64,000 bases of DNA from RYN-122 sp963761655 (GCA_963761655.1 CAVXHI010000001.1:310001-374000); one strand, 5' to 3'. Counted from the first letter of the stretch, positions 26,426 to 36,441 are shown. Numbers and translations are program-made. The notes: a model not told the origin generated them from the sequence alone.

Positions 26426-28732
26426 GTGAGCGCCGACGAGACGAACCTGGGCACGAGCAGCCTCGACACGGTCGCGAGGGCGGCCGGGTCGGCCGAGCAG
26501 GAGATGCCGTTCGCCGAGCTCGGGCTCAAGGACGACGAGTACGCGCGGATCGTCGAGGTCCTCGGCCGGCGCCCCACCGGCACCGAGCTCGCCATGTACT
26601 CGATCATGTGGAGCGAGCACTGCTCGTACAAGAGCAGCAAGGTCCACCTCCGGCAGTTCGGCCAGATCCCCGCCGGCGACCGGATGCTCGTCGGGATGGG
26701 CGAGAACGCGGGCGTCGTCGACGTCGGGGAGGGCCTCGCCGTCACGTTCAAGGTGGAGAGCCACAACCACCCCAGCTACGTCGAGCCGTACCAGGGCGCG
26801 GCCACCGGCATCGGCGGCATCGTGCGCGACATCCTCACCATGGGCGCCCGCCCGGTCCTCGTCATGGACCCGCTCCGCTTCGGCGACGCCGACCACCCCG
26901 ACACCAAGCGCGTGCTGCCCGGCATCGTCGCGGGCATCGGCGGCTACGGGAACTGCCTCGGCCTGCCCAACGTCGGCGGCGAGGTCGTGTTCGACCCCAG
27001 CTACAACGGCAACCCGCTGGTGAACGCGCTCTGCCTCGGTGTGCTCAAGAAGGACCGCATCCAGCTGTCCGCGGCCCGCGGCGTCGGGAACGTCGTCGTG
27101 CTGCTCGGCGCGAAGACCGGCCGCGACGGCATCGGCGGCGTCAGCGTCCTCGCCAGCGCCTCCTTCGACGACGACGGCCCCGCCCGGCGGCCGAGCGTGC
27201 AGGTCGGCGACCCGTTCACCGAGAAGCTGCTCATCGAGGCGTGCCTGGAGATGTTCGACGCCGACCTCGTGGCCGGCATCCAGGACCTCGGCGGCGCCGG
27301 CCTCACCTGCGCGCTGACCGAGACCGCCGCGGCCGGACGCTCCGGCATGCGTGCGCACCTGGACCGCGTGCCGCTCCGCGAGGCGTCGATGGAGCCGCAC
27401 GAGGTGCTGGCCAGCGAGTCGCAGGAGCGCATGCTCGCGATCGTCGAGCCGGGGAAGCTGCAGGCCGTGCTCGACCTCGCGGCCAAGTGGGGCGTGCTGG
27501 CCACCGCGATCGGCGAGGTCGTCGAGGGCGACCGGCTCGAGGTGCTCTGGCACGGCGAGACCGTCGTCGACGTGCCGCCCGCGTCGCTCGCCGACGAGGG
27601 CCCGGTCTACGAGCGGCCGATGAGCCGGCCCGCCGACCTCGACGCGCTCCGGGACCTCCCGCTGCCGGCGTACCCGACGGTCGACAAGGACCTCCTGCTC
27701 GACATGGCCTCGAGCCCGAACCTCTGCAGCCGGCGCTGGGTGGTCGAGCAGTACGACCGCATCGTGCTCGGCAACAGCGTGCTGGCCTGGCCGGAGGACG
27801 CGGGCGTCGTGCGGCTGTCGGAGGAGACCGGCCTCGGGGTCGCCCTGGCCACCGACGGCAACGGCCGCTACACCCGCCTCGACCCGTACGCCGGGGCGCA
27901 GCTGGCGCTGGCCGAGGCGTACCGGAACGTCGTCGCCACCGGCGCCGTGCCGATCGCCGTCACGAACTGCCTGAACTTCGGCAGCCCCGAGGACCCCGAG
28001 GTGATGTGGCAGTTCGCCGAGGCGACCCGCGGTCTCGCCGACGCCTGCACCGCACTCGGCATCCCGGTCACGGGCGGCAACGTCAGCTTCTACAACCAGA
28101 CCGGCAGCACGGCCATCAACCCGACGCCGGTCGTCGGCGTGCTCGGACTGTTCGACGACGTCGCCCGGCGCGTGCCCATGGGCCTGGTCGAGCCCGGCGA
28201 CAGCCTGCTGCTGCTCGGCGACACGAAGGACGAGCTCGGCGGCAGCGAGTGGGCCTGGGCCCTGCACCGGCACCTCGGCGGCACGCCCCCGCAGGTCGAC
28301 CTCGACCGCGAGCGGCTGCTCGGTGAGGTCCTCGTCGCGGGCAGCCGCGACGGCATGCTCAACAGCGCCCACGACCTCTCCGACGGCGGCCTCGCGCAGG
28401 CGCTCGTCGAGATGACGCTCGCCAAGGGCTTCGGCGCGCGCGTGGTCCTGCCCGCCGGTCTCGAGCCGTTCGTGCAGCTCTACAGCGAGTCGGCCGGGCG
28501 GGCCGTCGTCGCGGTCCCGCGCTCGGAGGAGCTCCGCTTCACCGAGATGTGCAGCGCCCGGGGCCTCCCCGTCGTCCGGATCGGCGTCGTGGACGGCACG
28601 TCGCTGGACGTGCAGGACGTCGTGACGGTCGAGCTCGACGAGCTGCGCGAGGCCTACGAGGCGACGCTCCCCGCGCTGTTCGGCCCGCTCGCCGGCGGCA
28701 CTGCGGCGCAGCCGCACGGCCCGGCTCTGTAG
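26426..28732 (+). CDS. purL: phosphoribosylformylglycinamidine synthase subunit PurL
   Basis: ATP-dependent synthetase subunit of FGAM synthase. At 768 residues it is the small PurL that needs PurS and PurQ, both encoded upstream. Visible marks are MWSEHCSYKSSK, VTFKVESHNHPSYVEPYQGAATGIGGI, QDLGGAGLTCALTE and VTGGNVSFYNQT. A GTG start is used, with a preceding spacer of 20 bases after the Uma2 stop. Its TAG stop overlaps the next GTG by one base (TAGTG). Confidence 0.96.
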   Translation: MSADETNLGTSSLDTVARAAGSAEQEMPFAELGLKDDEYARIVEVLGRRPTGTELAMYSIMWSEHCSYKSSKVHLRQFGQIPAGDRMLVGMGENAGVVDVGEGLAVTFKVESHNHPSYVEPYQGAATGIGGIVRDILTMGARPVLVMDPLRFGDADHPDTKRVLPGIVAGIGGYGNCLGLPNVGGEVVFDPSYNGNPLVNALCLGVLKKDRIQLSAARGVGNVVVLLGAKTGRDGIGGVSVLASASFDDDGPARRPSVQVGDPFTEKLLIEACLEMFDADLVAGIQDLGGAGLTCALTETAAAGRSGMRAHLDRVPLREASMEPHEVLASESQERMLAIVEPGKLQAVLDLAAKWGVLATAIGEVVEGDRLEVLWHGETVVDVPPASLADEGPVYERPMSRPADLDALRDLPLPAYPTVDKDLLLDMASSPNLCSRRWVVEQYDRIVLGNSVLAWPEDAGVVRLSEETGLGVALATDGNGRYTRLDPYAGAQLALAEAYRNVVATGAVPIAVTNCLNFGSPEDPEVMWQFAEATRGLADACTALGIPVTGGNVSFYNQTGSTAINPTPVVGVLGLFDDVARRVPMGLVEPGDSLLLLGDTKDELGGSEWAWALHRHLGGTPPQVDLDRERLLGEVLVAGSRDGMLNSAHDLSDGGLAQALVEMTLAKGFGARVVLPAGLEPFVQLYSESAGRAVVAVPRSEELRFTEMCSARGLPVVRIGVVDGTSLDVQDVVTVELDELREAYEATLPALFGPLAGGTAAQPHGPAL

Positions 28733-29340
28733 TGCGTGGGCTGGTCGCCGCCCAGGGCGAGCTCGTCGTCCGGGCGCTGGCCCTGGCCGACCCGGCCGCC
28801 CCGACGCGGTGCGCCGGCTGGACCGTCGCGGACCTCGACCGGCACCTGGGGCACGCGCTCGCCAGCCTGACCCGGCTGCTGCCCGGCGCCCCGGGGGAGC
28901 CGGACGCCGGGCTCGCGGGCTGGGGCGACGCCCTGCCCGCGCTCGCGGGGTCGATCGACGAGGCCGCGCAGTCGTCCGGCCGGGGCCTCGCCGCGGAGCT
29001 GCCCGACCTGCTCGGGGCGCTGTCGTCGGCCGACCCGGGGCACGTCGTCCAGCAGCGGACCGGCCGGCACACCGTCGCCGACGCCGCCCTGTTCCGGCTG
29101 GTCGAGCTGGTGGTCCACGGCCGCGACCTGCCGACGCCGGTCGAGCCCGACGGGCACGCCCTCGGGGCCGTGGTGCTCGCCGTCGTCGCGGCGCTGCCGC
29201 CCGGCCTGTCGGTGCCGCCGTACGTCGACGGCAACGGTCCGCAGCTGGACCCGCTGGACCTGCTCGACCTCGCCGCCGGCCGCGTGCCGGTGCCGCCGGG
29301 GCTGGGGACGTACGGCGACGCCCTGCCGCTGCTCGGCTGA
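28732..29340 (+). CDS. maleylpyruvate isomerase/DinB-like family protein
   Basis: A 202-residue protein of the mycothiol-dependent maleylpyruvate isomerase-like type (DinB fold). The N-terminal pattern (LVVRALALADPAAPTRCAGWTVADLDRHL) carries the first metal-ligand histidine. A later helix has the segment FRLVELVVHGRDL with the next His, and a C-terminal region is like the family's SCP-type tail. Small proteins of this kind follow purL in several actinobacteria. The start GTG overlaps the purL stop by one base. Enzymatic substrate is unknown. Confidence 0.65.
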   Translation: MRGLVAAQGELVVRALALADPAAPTRCAGWTVADLDRHLGHALASLTRLLPGAPGEPDAGLAGWGDALPALAGSIDEAAQSSGRGLAAELPDLLGALSSADPGHVVQQRTGRHTVADAALFRLVELVVHGRDLPTPVEPDGHALGAVVLAVVAALPPGLSVPPYVDGNGPQLDPLDLLDLAAGRVPVPPGLGTYGDALPLLG

Positions 29341-29354
29341 GCCGGGCGCCGGCG

Positions 29355-30324
29355 TCAGAGCAACGGGCCCGGCCCGCCCACGCCGAAGACGACGGAGTCG
29401 GTCTCCGTCACGTCGGCCGTCGGTCGTGCAGGCACCGGAGGGCAGGTCGCAGACCGCGATCACGCCGGTGGTCCGGTCGGGCCCGAGCGGACGGGGCTCG
29501 GGCTGTCCGGCCCGGGCCAGGACGGCGTAGCTGTCGTCGTCGACCCAGCCTCCGAACCGCACGTCGGGTGCCGGGTAGCGAGGGGTGACCGAGGCCGAGG
29601 TGCGGCAGTCCTCGACGGGCAGCGTCCCCCGCTCCCCGACCGTGACGCACCAGTGCCCGTCCGGCGAGACGATGCCCGAGACGCCGCCGCCGGTCCTCCC
29701 GCGGCCGATGAGCAGGTCGTACGGCGTGCCTGCACGCTGCTCGCTGCGTCCGGGTCGTCGCGCCGAAGGACCGCCGTCCGCGGTCGGGAGCTCCGCCCGA
29801 CGCTGCAGGGCCCTCCCCTTCACCACTCTCCAGTACGCGGCGGTGTCGTCGAAGCCGAGGAACGTGGGCTCGCCGTCCTCGTACAGGTCCGCCAGGTCGT
29901 CCGACTCGTCCCCCATCCCGTCGTCGTCGCGGAGCACCGCGGCGCCGGTCCGCAGGTCGACGACGACGGCGGCGGCGAGGCGGTCCGCCCGGCTGCGCTC
30001 CGGCCCGTCGTCGATCCAGCCGGCGAAGCGCCCGTCGGGCGAGACGTGGACCGTGCGCTGCTCGCCGGGCAGCGGCGTCGACTGCTGCCCGTCGAAGAGG
30101 ACCACGGGGCCGGCGCCGAGCTGCAGCAGGAAGCCGTAGGGAGTGGGCCAGACCCTCTGCACCTGGCCCGGCACCTCGAAGGTCTCGCTCCCGGCGTGCA
30201 GCGTCGTCCCCTGCGCCCACACGACCTCGCGCCCGAAGACGGCGGGCCGGTCGAGCAGCGGCGCCGACGGCGTCCCGCACGCGGCCAGCAGGCAGGCGCC
30301 GAGCAGGAGCGGCAGGCGCGTCAC
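29355..30324 (-). pseudogene. putative lipoprotein of about 322 residues, +1 frameshift near the 3' end
   Basis: A GTG start leads a lipoprotein signal (LLLGACLLAACG, with Cys at the lipobox near residue 16). A beta-rich, propeller-like body follows with repeated strands such as FAGWIDDG, FLGFDDTAAYW, IVSPDGHWCV and RFGGWVDDDSYAVLA. The frame fits until GVIAVCDLPSGAC, then needs a +1 shift in 29422-29433 to read PTADVTETDSVV and stop at 29355. Without the shift it runs on through the antisense of the next gene. Length is 3n+1. I do not recognise a specific family; it is probably an extracytoplasmic protein. Confidence 0.6.
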
Positions 30325-30358
30325 CGCCCGAGCGTAGGGCCGTCCTAGCCTGCTGGTC

Positions 30359-30712
30359 GTGCCGCGCAAGCCCCGAGACTCCGCAGAGGTCGACGCCGCC
30401 GTCCGGTCCGTCCTGGCCGGTGAGCGCGCCCGGACGGCGGTCGCCCTCGCGGTCCGCGGCCTGGCCGAGCGGCTGGCCGAGCTCGCCCCCGGCCACCACG
30501 TCGAGCTCCGGGTGCCGCCGTACGCCGCGGTGCAGTGCGTCGAGGGGCCGCGGCACACGCGGGGGACGCCGCCCAACGTCGTCGAGGTCGAGCCGCTGGC
30601 GTGGGTGCAGCTCTGCATGGGGGAGCTGAGCTGGGCCGAGGCCGCGGCGGACGGCCGGGTGCGCACCTGGGGCGACCGTGCGGACCTGTCTGCCTGGCTG
30701 CCCCTGCCCTAG
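30359..30712 (+). CDS. sterol carrier family protein
   Basis: A 117-residue protein like the short SCP2-fold proteins encoded between purL and purF in other actinobacteria. Visible features are a helical N terminus (VALAVRGLAERLAEL), VELRVPPYAAVQCVEGP, NVVEVEPLAWVQLCMGELSWAEA and the terminal DLSAWLPL. No catalytic role is known. It uses GTG at 30359 and ends convergent with the next minus-strand gene, sharing CTAG at 30709-30712. Confidence 0.7.
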   Translation: MPRKPRDSAEVDAAVRSVLAGERARTAVALAVRGLAERLAELAPGHHVELRVPPYAAVQCVEGPRHTRGTPPNVVEVEPLAWVQLCMGELSWAEAAADGRVRTWGDRADLSAWLPLP

Positions 30713-31236
30713 GACCCGTCGACGGGCAGCAGCATCGCCACCTGCGCGTCGTCGGAGTCGATCCGCCGGGCGATGTCCTTCGCCGCCTCCTGCCGGACGA
30801 TCTGCTCGACCCCCGCCACCTTGGACAGCAGCCGCGCCTGCAGCCCACGCGGCCGCAGCACGACGTCCATGTCGTCCGGCCGCGGCGGCGTGACCGCGGT
30901 GCGCACCGCCTCCGGTGTCGCACCGACCGCCGTGACGCGCAGGGGGACGAGCAGCTCGAGGTCGAACCCGTGCTTCCCTCCGGCGACGACCTCGAGGTCG
31001 AGCGCCAGGTCCAGCAGCGTCAGGTAGGACACGAGCCCGTCGACGTCGTCCCGCTCCGCCGTGCACGCCCGGATCGGACCCCGGATGGTGGCGCGGGCCG
31101 TACCTCCGGGACCCGTCGCGAGCGGTCCGAGGACGACGGGGTCGCCGGCGACCCGGCGGACGGCGGCGGCGACCCGCGGCCCGGTCACCGTGCGGGCGAC
31201 CTCGTCGACGGTGAGCGCGCCGTACGGGTGGGTCAT
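30709..31236 (-). CDS. hypothetical protein coupled to an SDR gene
   Basis: A 175-residue protein with an ATG start that I cannot assign. It has an N-terminal helical part, a beta-rich centre (FDLELLVPLRVTAVG) and a C-terminal helix with EQIVRQEAAKDIARRID. The strand pattern recalls lipid-binding beta proteins, but that is only an impression. Its ATG overlaps the SDR stop (ATGA), so the two are translated together. There is no signal peptide. Confidence 0.65.
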   Translation of the reverse strand: MTHPYGALTVDEVARTVTGPRVAAAVRRVAGDPVVLGPLATGPGGTARATIRGPIRACTAERDDVDGLVSYLTLLDLALDLEVVAGGKHGFDLELLVPLRVTAVGATPEAVRTAVTPPRPDDMDVVLRPRGLQARLLSKVAGVEQIVRQEAAKDIARRIDSDDAQVAMLLPVDGS

Positions 31237-32069
31237 CCGCCGGCCCTGCGGGTGGCGGGCGCGGTGAGCCGGGCGTACGACGCGCCGAGCAGGCGGGGCA
31301 GAGCGGCCAGCGCGTAGGCGTCCGGCCCGACCAGGATCCGGGCCTTGTCGCGCTCCAGGCCGCGCAGCACCGCCCGCGCCGCGCCGGCCGGCGTCGTCCG
31401 GGCGATCCGCTCGAACACCCCGGCCAGCTGCTGCCCGTCCTCCGACGCCGTCGTGCGTGCGTTGCGGGCGATGGCGGTGCGCACGCCGCCCGGGTGGATG
31501 CAGCTCACCGACACGGGGACGCCGTCGTTGAGGCACTCCTGGCGCAGCGCCTCCGTCCAGCCGCGCACCGCGAACTTGCTCGCGTTGTAGATCGCCTGCT
31601 TCGGCACGGCGATCAGCCCGAACAGGCTCGACACGTTGGCCAGCTGCCCGTCGCCCGAGGCCGCGAGGTGCGGCAGGAACGCCTGCGTCCCGTGCACCAC
31701 GCCCCAGAAGTTGACGTCCATCAGCCAGGTCATGTCGGCGGCCGACAGCTCCCGGACCGGGCCGTGCACCGCGACCCCCGCGTTGTTGACCACGAGGTGC
31801 ACGGCGCCGCACGTGGTCGCCACGTGCTCGGCGTGCGCGAAGACCGCCTCGCGGTCGCGGACGTCGAGCACGACGCCCTCCGCGGCCGCGCCGAGCGCCC
31901 GGCACTGCGCGGCGGTGTCGGCGACGGCCGCCCCGTCGACGTCGGACAGCGCGAGCACCGCCCCGCGGGCCGCGAGGTCGAGCGCCAGCGCCCGGCCGAT
32001 GCCGGAACCGGCCCCGGTGACGACGGCGGTCTTCCCGCGGTAGGTGCGTGGTGCGGCGCGGCGGCTCAT
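31233..32069 (-). CDS. SDR family oxidoreductase
   Basis: A 278-residue short-chain dehydrogenase. Motifs are TGAGSGIGRALA (cofactor), NNAGV, NVSSLFG with the catalytic Ser and YNASK with Tyr and Lys, so it is probably active. LSDVDGAAV suggests preference for NAD. This group includes acetoin- or steroid-type dehydrogenases often found near acyl-CoA synthetase genes, and one is divergently encoded 63 bases away. Substrate is not predictable. Confidence 0.85.
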   Translation of the reverse strand: MSRRAAPRTYRGKTAVVTGAGSGIGRALALDLAARGAVLALSDVDGAAVADTAAQCRALGAAAEGVVLDVRDREAVFAHAEHVATTCGAVHLVVNNAGVAVHGPVRELSAADMTWLMDVNFWGVVHGTQAFLPHLAASGDGQLANVSSLFGLIAVPKQAIYNASKFAVRGWTEALRQECLNDGVPVSVSCIHPGGVRTAIARNARTTASEDGQQLAGVFERIARTTPAGAARAVLRGLERDKARILVGPDAYALAALPRLLGASYARLTAPATRRAGG

Positions 32070-32132
32070 GACGGCGCATCCTGCACCAGCCCCTAGGGTC
32101 CTGCGTGTGACCCAGCACACAGGAGGACGTCC

Positions 32133-33692
32133 GTGAAGGAGCTCGTCTACACCCGGCAGCTGCTGCCCGCCGTCGGCCGGCACGCCACCGCGCCGTTCCT
32201 CACCGACACGGGCACGGGGACGACGACGACGTACGGCGAGCACGGGGCCCGCGTCCTGCGGCTGGCCAGTGCGCTCCGGACCGAGCTGGGGGTGCAGCCC
32301 GGGGACCGGGTCGCGGTGATGATGCTCAACGGGGCCGCCTACGAGGAGCTGTACCACGCGGGGCTGCTCGGAGCGGCGGTCCTCAACCCGCTGAACCTGC
32401 GCTTCGCCGCCCGCGAGCTGACCCACGTGCTGGCCGACTCCGCGACGAAGGTGGTCTTCGTCGACGCCTGGTTCGCCGGCGTCGTCGACCAGGTCCGCGA
32501 GGCCACCGGGGTCACCACGGTGGTGCTCGTCGGCGAGGGGGACGCGCCCCACGACGTCCGCTACGAGGACCTGCTCGCGGCCGGTGAGGAGGTCGTGCCG
32601 GCCGAGCCGGAGGAGGACGACGCCGCCCTGCTGATGTACACGGGCGGGACCACGGGGCTGCCCAAGGGCGTGCTCCTGACCCAGCGCAACCTCGTGCTCA
32701 CGGCGTACCACATCGGGCTCACCGTCCGGGTGGAGCAGGACGACCGCTACCTCGTGCAGGTGCCGATGTTCCACGCCGCGTCCATGGGCGCGATCATCGC
32801 GATGCCGACCACGGGCGGGCAGCTGGTGACCGTGCCGGTCTTCGACGCCGGCGCCGTCATGACCGCCTGCGAGACGCACGCCTGCACCAACACGATCATG
32901 GTCCCGACGATGCTGGCGATGACGTTCGCCCACGCCGACTACGCGCCGGCCCGGCTCGGGAGCCTGACCCGCCTGACCTACGGCGCCTCCCCGATGCCGC
33001 GCCCGGTGCTGGAGCGGCTGCGCAAGGACCTCCCCGACCTGCAGCTCTTCCAGGGCTACGGCATGACCGAGAGCGCGGCGCTGGTCAGCTGCCTGCTGCC
33101 CGAGGACCACGCCCGCGAGGAGAAGCTGGCGTCCGCGGGGCGGCCGGTGCAGGGGACGGTGGTCAGCGTCCGGGACGCCGCCGACGTCGAGGTTGCCGTC
33201 GGCGAGGTCGGCGAGGTCTGCGTCCAGGGCGGGCAGTTCATGCGCGAGTACTGGCGGCGCCCGGAGGAGACCGCCGAGGCGTTCCGGGGCGGCTGGTACC
33301 GCACGGGCGACGCCGGCCGGGTCGACGACGAGGGCTACCTCTACCTCGTCGACCGCACCAAGGACATGATCGTCACGGGCGGCGAGAACGTGTACTCGAC
33401 CGAGGTCGAGCAGGCCCTGGCCGCGCACCCCGCCGTCGCGCAGGTCGCCGTCATCGGCGTCCCGGACGACGTCTACGGCGAGGCGGTCCACGCCGTCGTC
33501 GTGCTCCTGCCCGGAGCGGCCGCGACCGAGGCCGAGCTGATCACGCACGCGAAGGGGCTGATCGCCGGCTACAAGGCGCCGCGGTCGGTGTCGTTCCGGG
33601 ACGAGCCGCTGCCGCTGTCGGGCGCCATGAAGGTGCTCAAGCGCGAGCTGCGGGCCCCGTTCTGGGAGGGCCGCGAGCGCTCGGTCAACTGA
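32133..33692 (+). CDS. AMP-dependent acyl-CoA synthetase (FadD-like)
   Basis: A 519-residue adenylate-forming enzyme that should activate a carboxylic or fatty acid to its CoA thioester. The P-loop MYTGGTTGLPKGV is near residue 168, GYGMTES near 309, and YRTGDAGRVDDEGYL with RTKDMIVTGGENV near 390-420. The catalytic lysine region is LSGAMKVLKRELR, slightly unlike the usual GKxxK. GTG follows AGGAGGACGTCC, an excellent ribosome site. With the divergent SDR it may form a lipid-oxidation pair. Confidence 0.87.
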   Translation: MKELVYTRQLLPAVGRHATAPFLTDTGTGTTTTYGEHGARVLRLASALRTELGVQPGDRVAVMMLNGAAYEELYHAGLLGAAVLNPLNLRFAARELTHVLADSATKVVFVDAWFAGVVDQVREATGVTTVVLVGEGDAPHDVRYEDLLAAGEEVVPAEPEEDDAALLMYTGGTTGLPKGVLLTQRNLVLTAYHIGLTVRVEQDDRYLVQVPMFHAASMGAIIAMPTTGGQLVTVPVFDAGAVMTACETHACTNTIMVPTMLAMTFAHADYAPARLGSLTRLTYGASPMPRPVLERLRKDLPDLQLFQGYGMTESAALVSCLLPEDHAREEKLASAGRPVQGTVVSVRDAADVEVAVGEVGEVCVQGGQFMREYWRRPEETAEAFRGGWYRTGDAGRVDDEGYLYLVDRTKDMIVTGGENVYSTEVEQALAAHPAVAQVAVIGVPDDVYGEAVHAVVVLLPGAAATEAELITHAKGLIAGYKAPRSVSFRDEPLPLSGAMKVLKRELRAPFWEGRERSVN

Positions 33693-33747
33693 GCGCCTCG
33701 GTAGGCTCAGGCCGCCTTCCCCCCGCATCGTCTCGAGGAGTCCCCGC

Positions 33748-35346
33748 GTGCCCGTCCCCGACGGACCGAGCGACCACCTGCGGAGCACGAGCCGCACCCC
33801 GGACGAGGACGAGAGGGCGGTCGGCGAGGAGTGCGGCGTCTTCGGCGTCTGGGCGCCGGGCGAGGACGTCGCCAAGCTGACGTACTACGGCCTCTACGCC
33901 CTGCAGCACCGCGGGCAGGAGGCGGCCGGCATGGCGGTCTCCGACGGCAGCGGCATGCTCGTCTACAAGGAGCTCGGCCTCGTGCCGCAGGTCTTCGACG
34001 AGCCGACCCTGGCCGGCCTCAAGGGCCATCTCGCGATCGGCCACTGCCGGTACTCCACCACCGGCTCGTGCACCTGGGAGAACGCCCAGCCCAGCTTCCG
34101 CACGCTGCCGGGCGGCGGCAGCCTCGCGCTCGGCCACAACGGCAACCTCACGAACACCAGCGACCTCGCCCGGCGGGTCGCCGCGATCGAGCCGAAGATC
34201 GAGTCGTACGGGTCGACGACCGACAGCGACCTCGTCACCGCCCTGCTCGCGAGCGCCGACACGAGCCCCGACGCCGCCGCGATGCAGCTGCTCCCGACCC
34301 TGCAGGGCGCGTTCTCGCTGGTCTTCATGGACGAGCACACCCTGTACGCCGCCCGCGACCCCCACGGCGTCCGCCCGCTGGTGCTCGGCCGGCTGGAGCG
34401 CGGCTGGGTCGTGGCGTCCGAGACGGCGGCGCTGGACATCGTCGGCGCCGCCTTCGTCCGCGAGGTCGAGCCGGGCGAGCTGCTGTCCATCGACGAGCAC
34501 GGCGTCCGCAGCCAGCGCTTCGCGGAGGCCACCCCCAAGGGCTGCCTGTTCGAGTACGTCTACCTGGCCCGCCCGGACACCACGATCGCCGGCCGCTCGG
34601 TGCACGAGACCCGGGTGCAGATCGGCCGCGTGCTCGCCGCCGAGGCCCCGGCCGACGCCGACCTCGTCATCCCGGTGCCCGAGTCCGGCACGCCCGCGGC
34701 CATCGGGTACGCCGAGGCCAGCGGCATCCCGTACGGGCAGGGGCTGGTGAAGAACGCCTACGTCGGGCGCACCTTCATCCAGCCCTCCCAGACGATCCGC
34801 CAGCTCGGGATCCGGCTCAAGCTCAACCCGCTGCGCGAGGTCATCAAGGGCAAGCGCCTCGTGGTCGTCGACGACTCCATCGTCCGCGGCAACACGCAGC
34901 GCGCGCTCGTGCGGATGCTCCGCGAGTACGGCGCGGCCGAGATCCACGTCCGGATCTCCAGCCCGCCCGTGGCCTGGCCGTGCTTCTACGGGATCGACTT
35001 CGCCAGCCGCTCCGAGCTGGTCGCGAGCAGCCTGGGGGTGGAGGAGATCCGGCGCAACATCGGCGCGGACTCGCTGTCCTACGTCTCCCTCGAGGGCCTC
35101 ACCGGCGCCTCGATGCAGCCCGCCGAGAGCCTGTGCCGGGCCTGCTTCACGGGCGACTACCCGATCGAGATCCCCGAGGCCGACCTCATCGGCAAGCACG
35201 TCCTCGAGGGCATCAGCAACAGGGTGAGCCGCGCGCTCGAGGCGCCGGTCGACCACGGCCACACCCCGGAGGGCGTCACCGTCGTGCACAACGGCCAGCA
35301 GAGCGTCGACTCCTTCGACGCCGTCCTCCCCGGGGCGGACGCGTGA
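33748..35346 (+). CDS. purF: amidophosphoribosyltransferase
   Basis: First enzyme of purine synthesis, making phosphoribosylamine from PRPP and glutamine. The 532 residues carry a propeptide of about 28 residues before the catalytic Cys29 of ECGVFGVW. Then come GLYALQHRGQEAAG, the HNGNLTN segment and the PRPP motif VVVDDSIVRGNT near residue 375. The cysteine-rich C-terminal segment LCRACFTGDYP suggests the iron-sulfur form. A GTG start follows GAGGAG. Its stop overlaps the purM start as GTGA. Confidence 0.96.
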   Translation: MPVPDGPSDHLRSTSRTPDEDERAVGEECGVFGVWAPGEDVAKLTYYGLYALQHRGQEAAGMAVSDGSGMLVYKELGLVPQVFDEPTLAGLKGHLAIGHCRYSTTGSCTWENAQPSFRTLPGGGSLALGHNGNLTNTSDLARRVAAIEPKIESYGSTTDSDLVTALLASADTSPDAAAMQLLPTLQGAFSLVFMDEHTLYAARDPHGVRPLVLGRLERGWVVASETAALDIVGAAFVREVEPGELLSIDEHGVRSQRFAEATPKGCLFEYVYLARPDTTIAGRSVHETRVQIGRVLAAEAPADADLVIPVPESGTPAAIGYAEASGIPYGQGLVKNAYVGRTFIQPSQTIRQLGIRLKLNPLREVIKGKRLVVVDDSIVRGNTQRALVRMLREYGAAEIHVRISSPPVAWPCFYGIDFASRSELVASSLGVEEIRRNIGADSLSYVSLEGLTGASMQPAESLCRACFTGDYPIEIPEADLIGKHVLEGISNRVSRALEAPVDHGHTPEGVTVVHNGQQSVDSFDAVLPGADA

Positions 35347-36383
35347 GCTCCTACGCCGCCGCGGGCGTCGACATCGAGGCGGGCGACCGCGCGGTCGAGC
35401 TGATGAAGAGCAAGGTCGCCCGGGCCAGCCGCCCGGAGGTCGTCGGGGGGCTCGGCGGGTTCGCCGGGCTGTTCCGCCTGGACCTCAAGAAGTACCGCGA
35501 CCCCCTGCTGGCCAGCAGCACCGACGGCGTCGGCACCAAGCTCGCCATCGCGCAGGCCATGGACCGCCACGACACCGTGGGGATCGACCTCGTCGGCATG
35601 GTCGTCGACGACCTCGTCGTCTGCGGCGCCGAGCCCCTGTTCATGCAGGACTACGTCGCCGTCGGCCGGGTCGTGCCGGAGCGGGTCGCCGAGATCGTCG
35701 GCGGCATCGCGGCGGGCTGCGAGCTGGCCGGGTGCGCCCTCGTCGGCGGCGAGACCGCCGAGCACCCCGGCGTCATGCCCGACGACCACTACGACATCGC
35801 GGGCACCGGCGTCGGCGTGGTCGAGGCCGACGCGCTCCTCGGCGCCGAGCGGATCGAGGCGGGCGACGTCGTCGTCGCGATGGGCAGCTCGGGCGTGCAC
35901 TCCAACGGGTTCAGCCTCGTCCGCCACGTGCTGCTCAGCGGCGCCCGGATGCGCCTGGACGGCGTCGTCGACGAGCTCGGGAAGCCGCTCGGCGAGGAGC
36001 TGCTCACCCCCACCCGGATCTACGCCAAGGACTGCCTCGCCGTCATCGAGGAGACCGGCGTGCACGCCTTCGCCCACATCACCGGTGGCGGGCTCGCCGC
36101 GAACCTCGCCCGGGTGCTGCCCGACCACCTGTCGGCCGTGCTCGAGCGCTCCTCGTGGAGTCCGGCGCCGGTCTTCGGGCTCGTGCAGGCCAAGGGCAAG
36201 GTCGAGCAGGCCGAGATGGAGCGCACCTTCAACATGGGGGTCGGCATGGTCGCCGTCGTCCCGGCCGCCGACGTCGACCGGACGCTCGCGCTGCTGACCG
36301 CGCGGCACGTCCCCGCGTGGGTCCTCGGTGAGGTCCGCGAGGGCGACGGCCACGCCGAGCTCGTCGGGACGCACAGCGCCTGA
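35343..36383 (+). CDS. purM: phosphoribosylformylglycinamidine cyclo-ligase
   Basis: Closes the imidazole ring to give aminoimidazole ribotide. The 346 residues show YAAAGVDIEAGDRAV, the ATP-binding SSTDGVGTKLAIA, VGGETAEHPGVM, GSSGVHSNGFSLVR and FNMGVGMVAVV. It is coupled to purF through GTGA. It is followed by a strong hairpin terminator shared with the convergent DUF3073 gene. Confidence 0.96.
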   Translation: MSSYAAAGVDIEAGDRAVELMKSKVARASRPEVVGGLGGFAGLFRLDLKKYRDPLLASSTDGVGTKLAIAQAMDRHDTVGIDLVGMVVDDLVVCGAEPLFMQDYVAVGRVVPERVAEIVGGIAAGCELAGCALVGGETAEHPGVMPDDHYDIAGTGVGVVEADALLGAERIEAGDVVVAMGSSGVHSNGFSLVRHVLLSGARMRLDGVVDELGKPLGEELLTPTRIYAKDCLAVIEETGVHAFAHITGGGLAANLARVLPDHLSAVLERSSWSPAPVFGLVQAKGKVEQAEMERTFNMGVGMVAVVPAADVDRTLALLTARHVPAWVLGEVREGDGHAELVGTHSA

Positions 36384-36396
36384 CCCCGCGGACACG

Positions 36397-36432
36397 ACGG
36401 AGGGCCGGCCCCCGTGGGGACCGGCCCTCCGT
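36397..36432. terminator. bidirectional hairpin terminator between purM and DUF3073
   Basis: The stem ACGGAGGGCCGG (36397-36408) pairs fully with CCGGCCCTCCGT (36421-36432), with a loop that can pair further (CCCC with GGGG). It lies 13 bases after the purM stop and 9 bases before the stop of the convergent gene, so it can serve both strands. Confidence 0.8.
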
Positions 36433-36441
36433 CATGCCGGG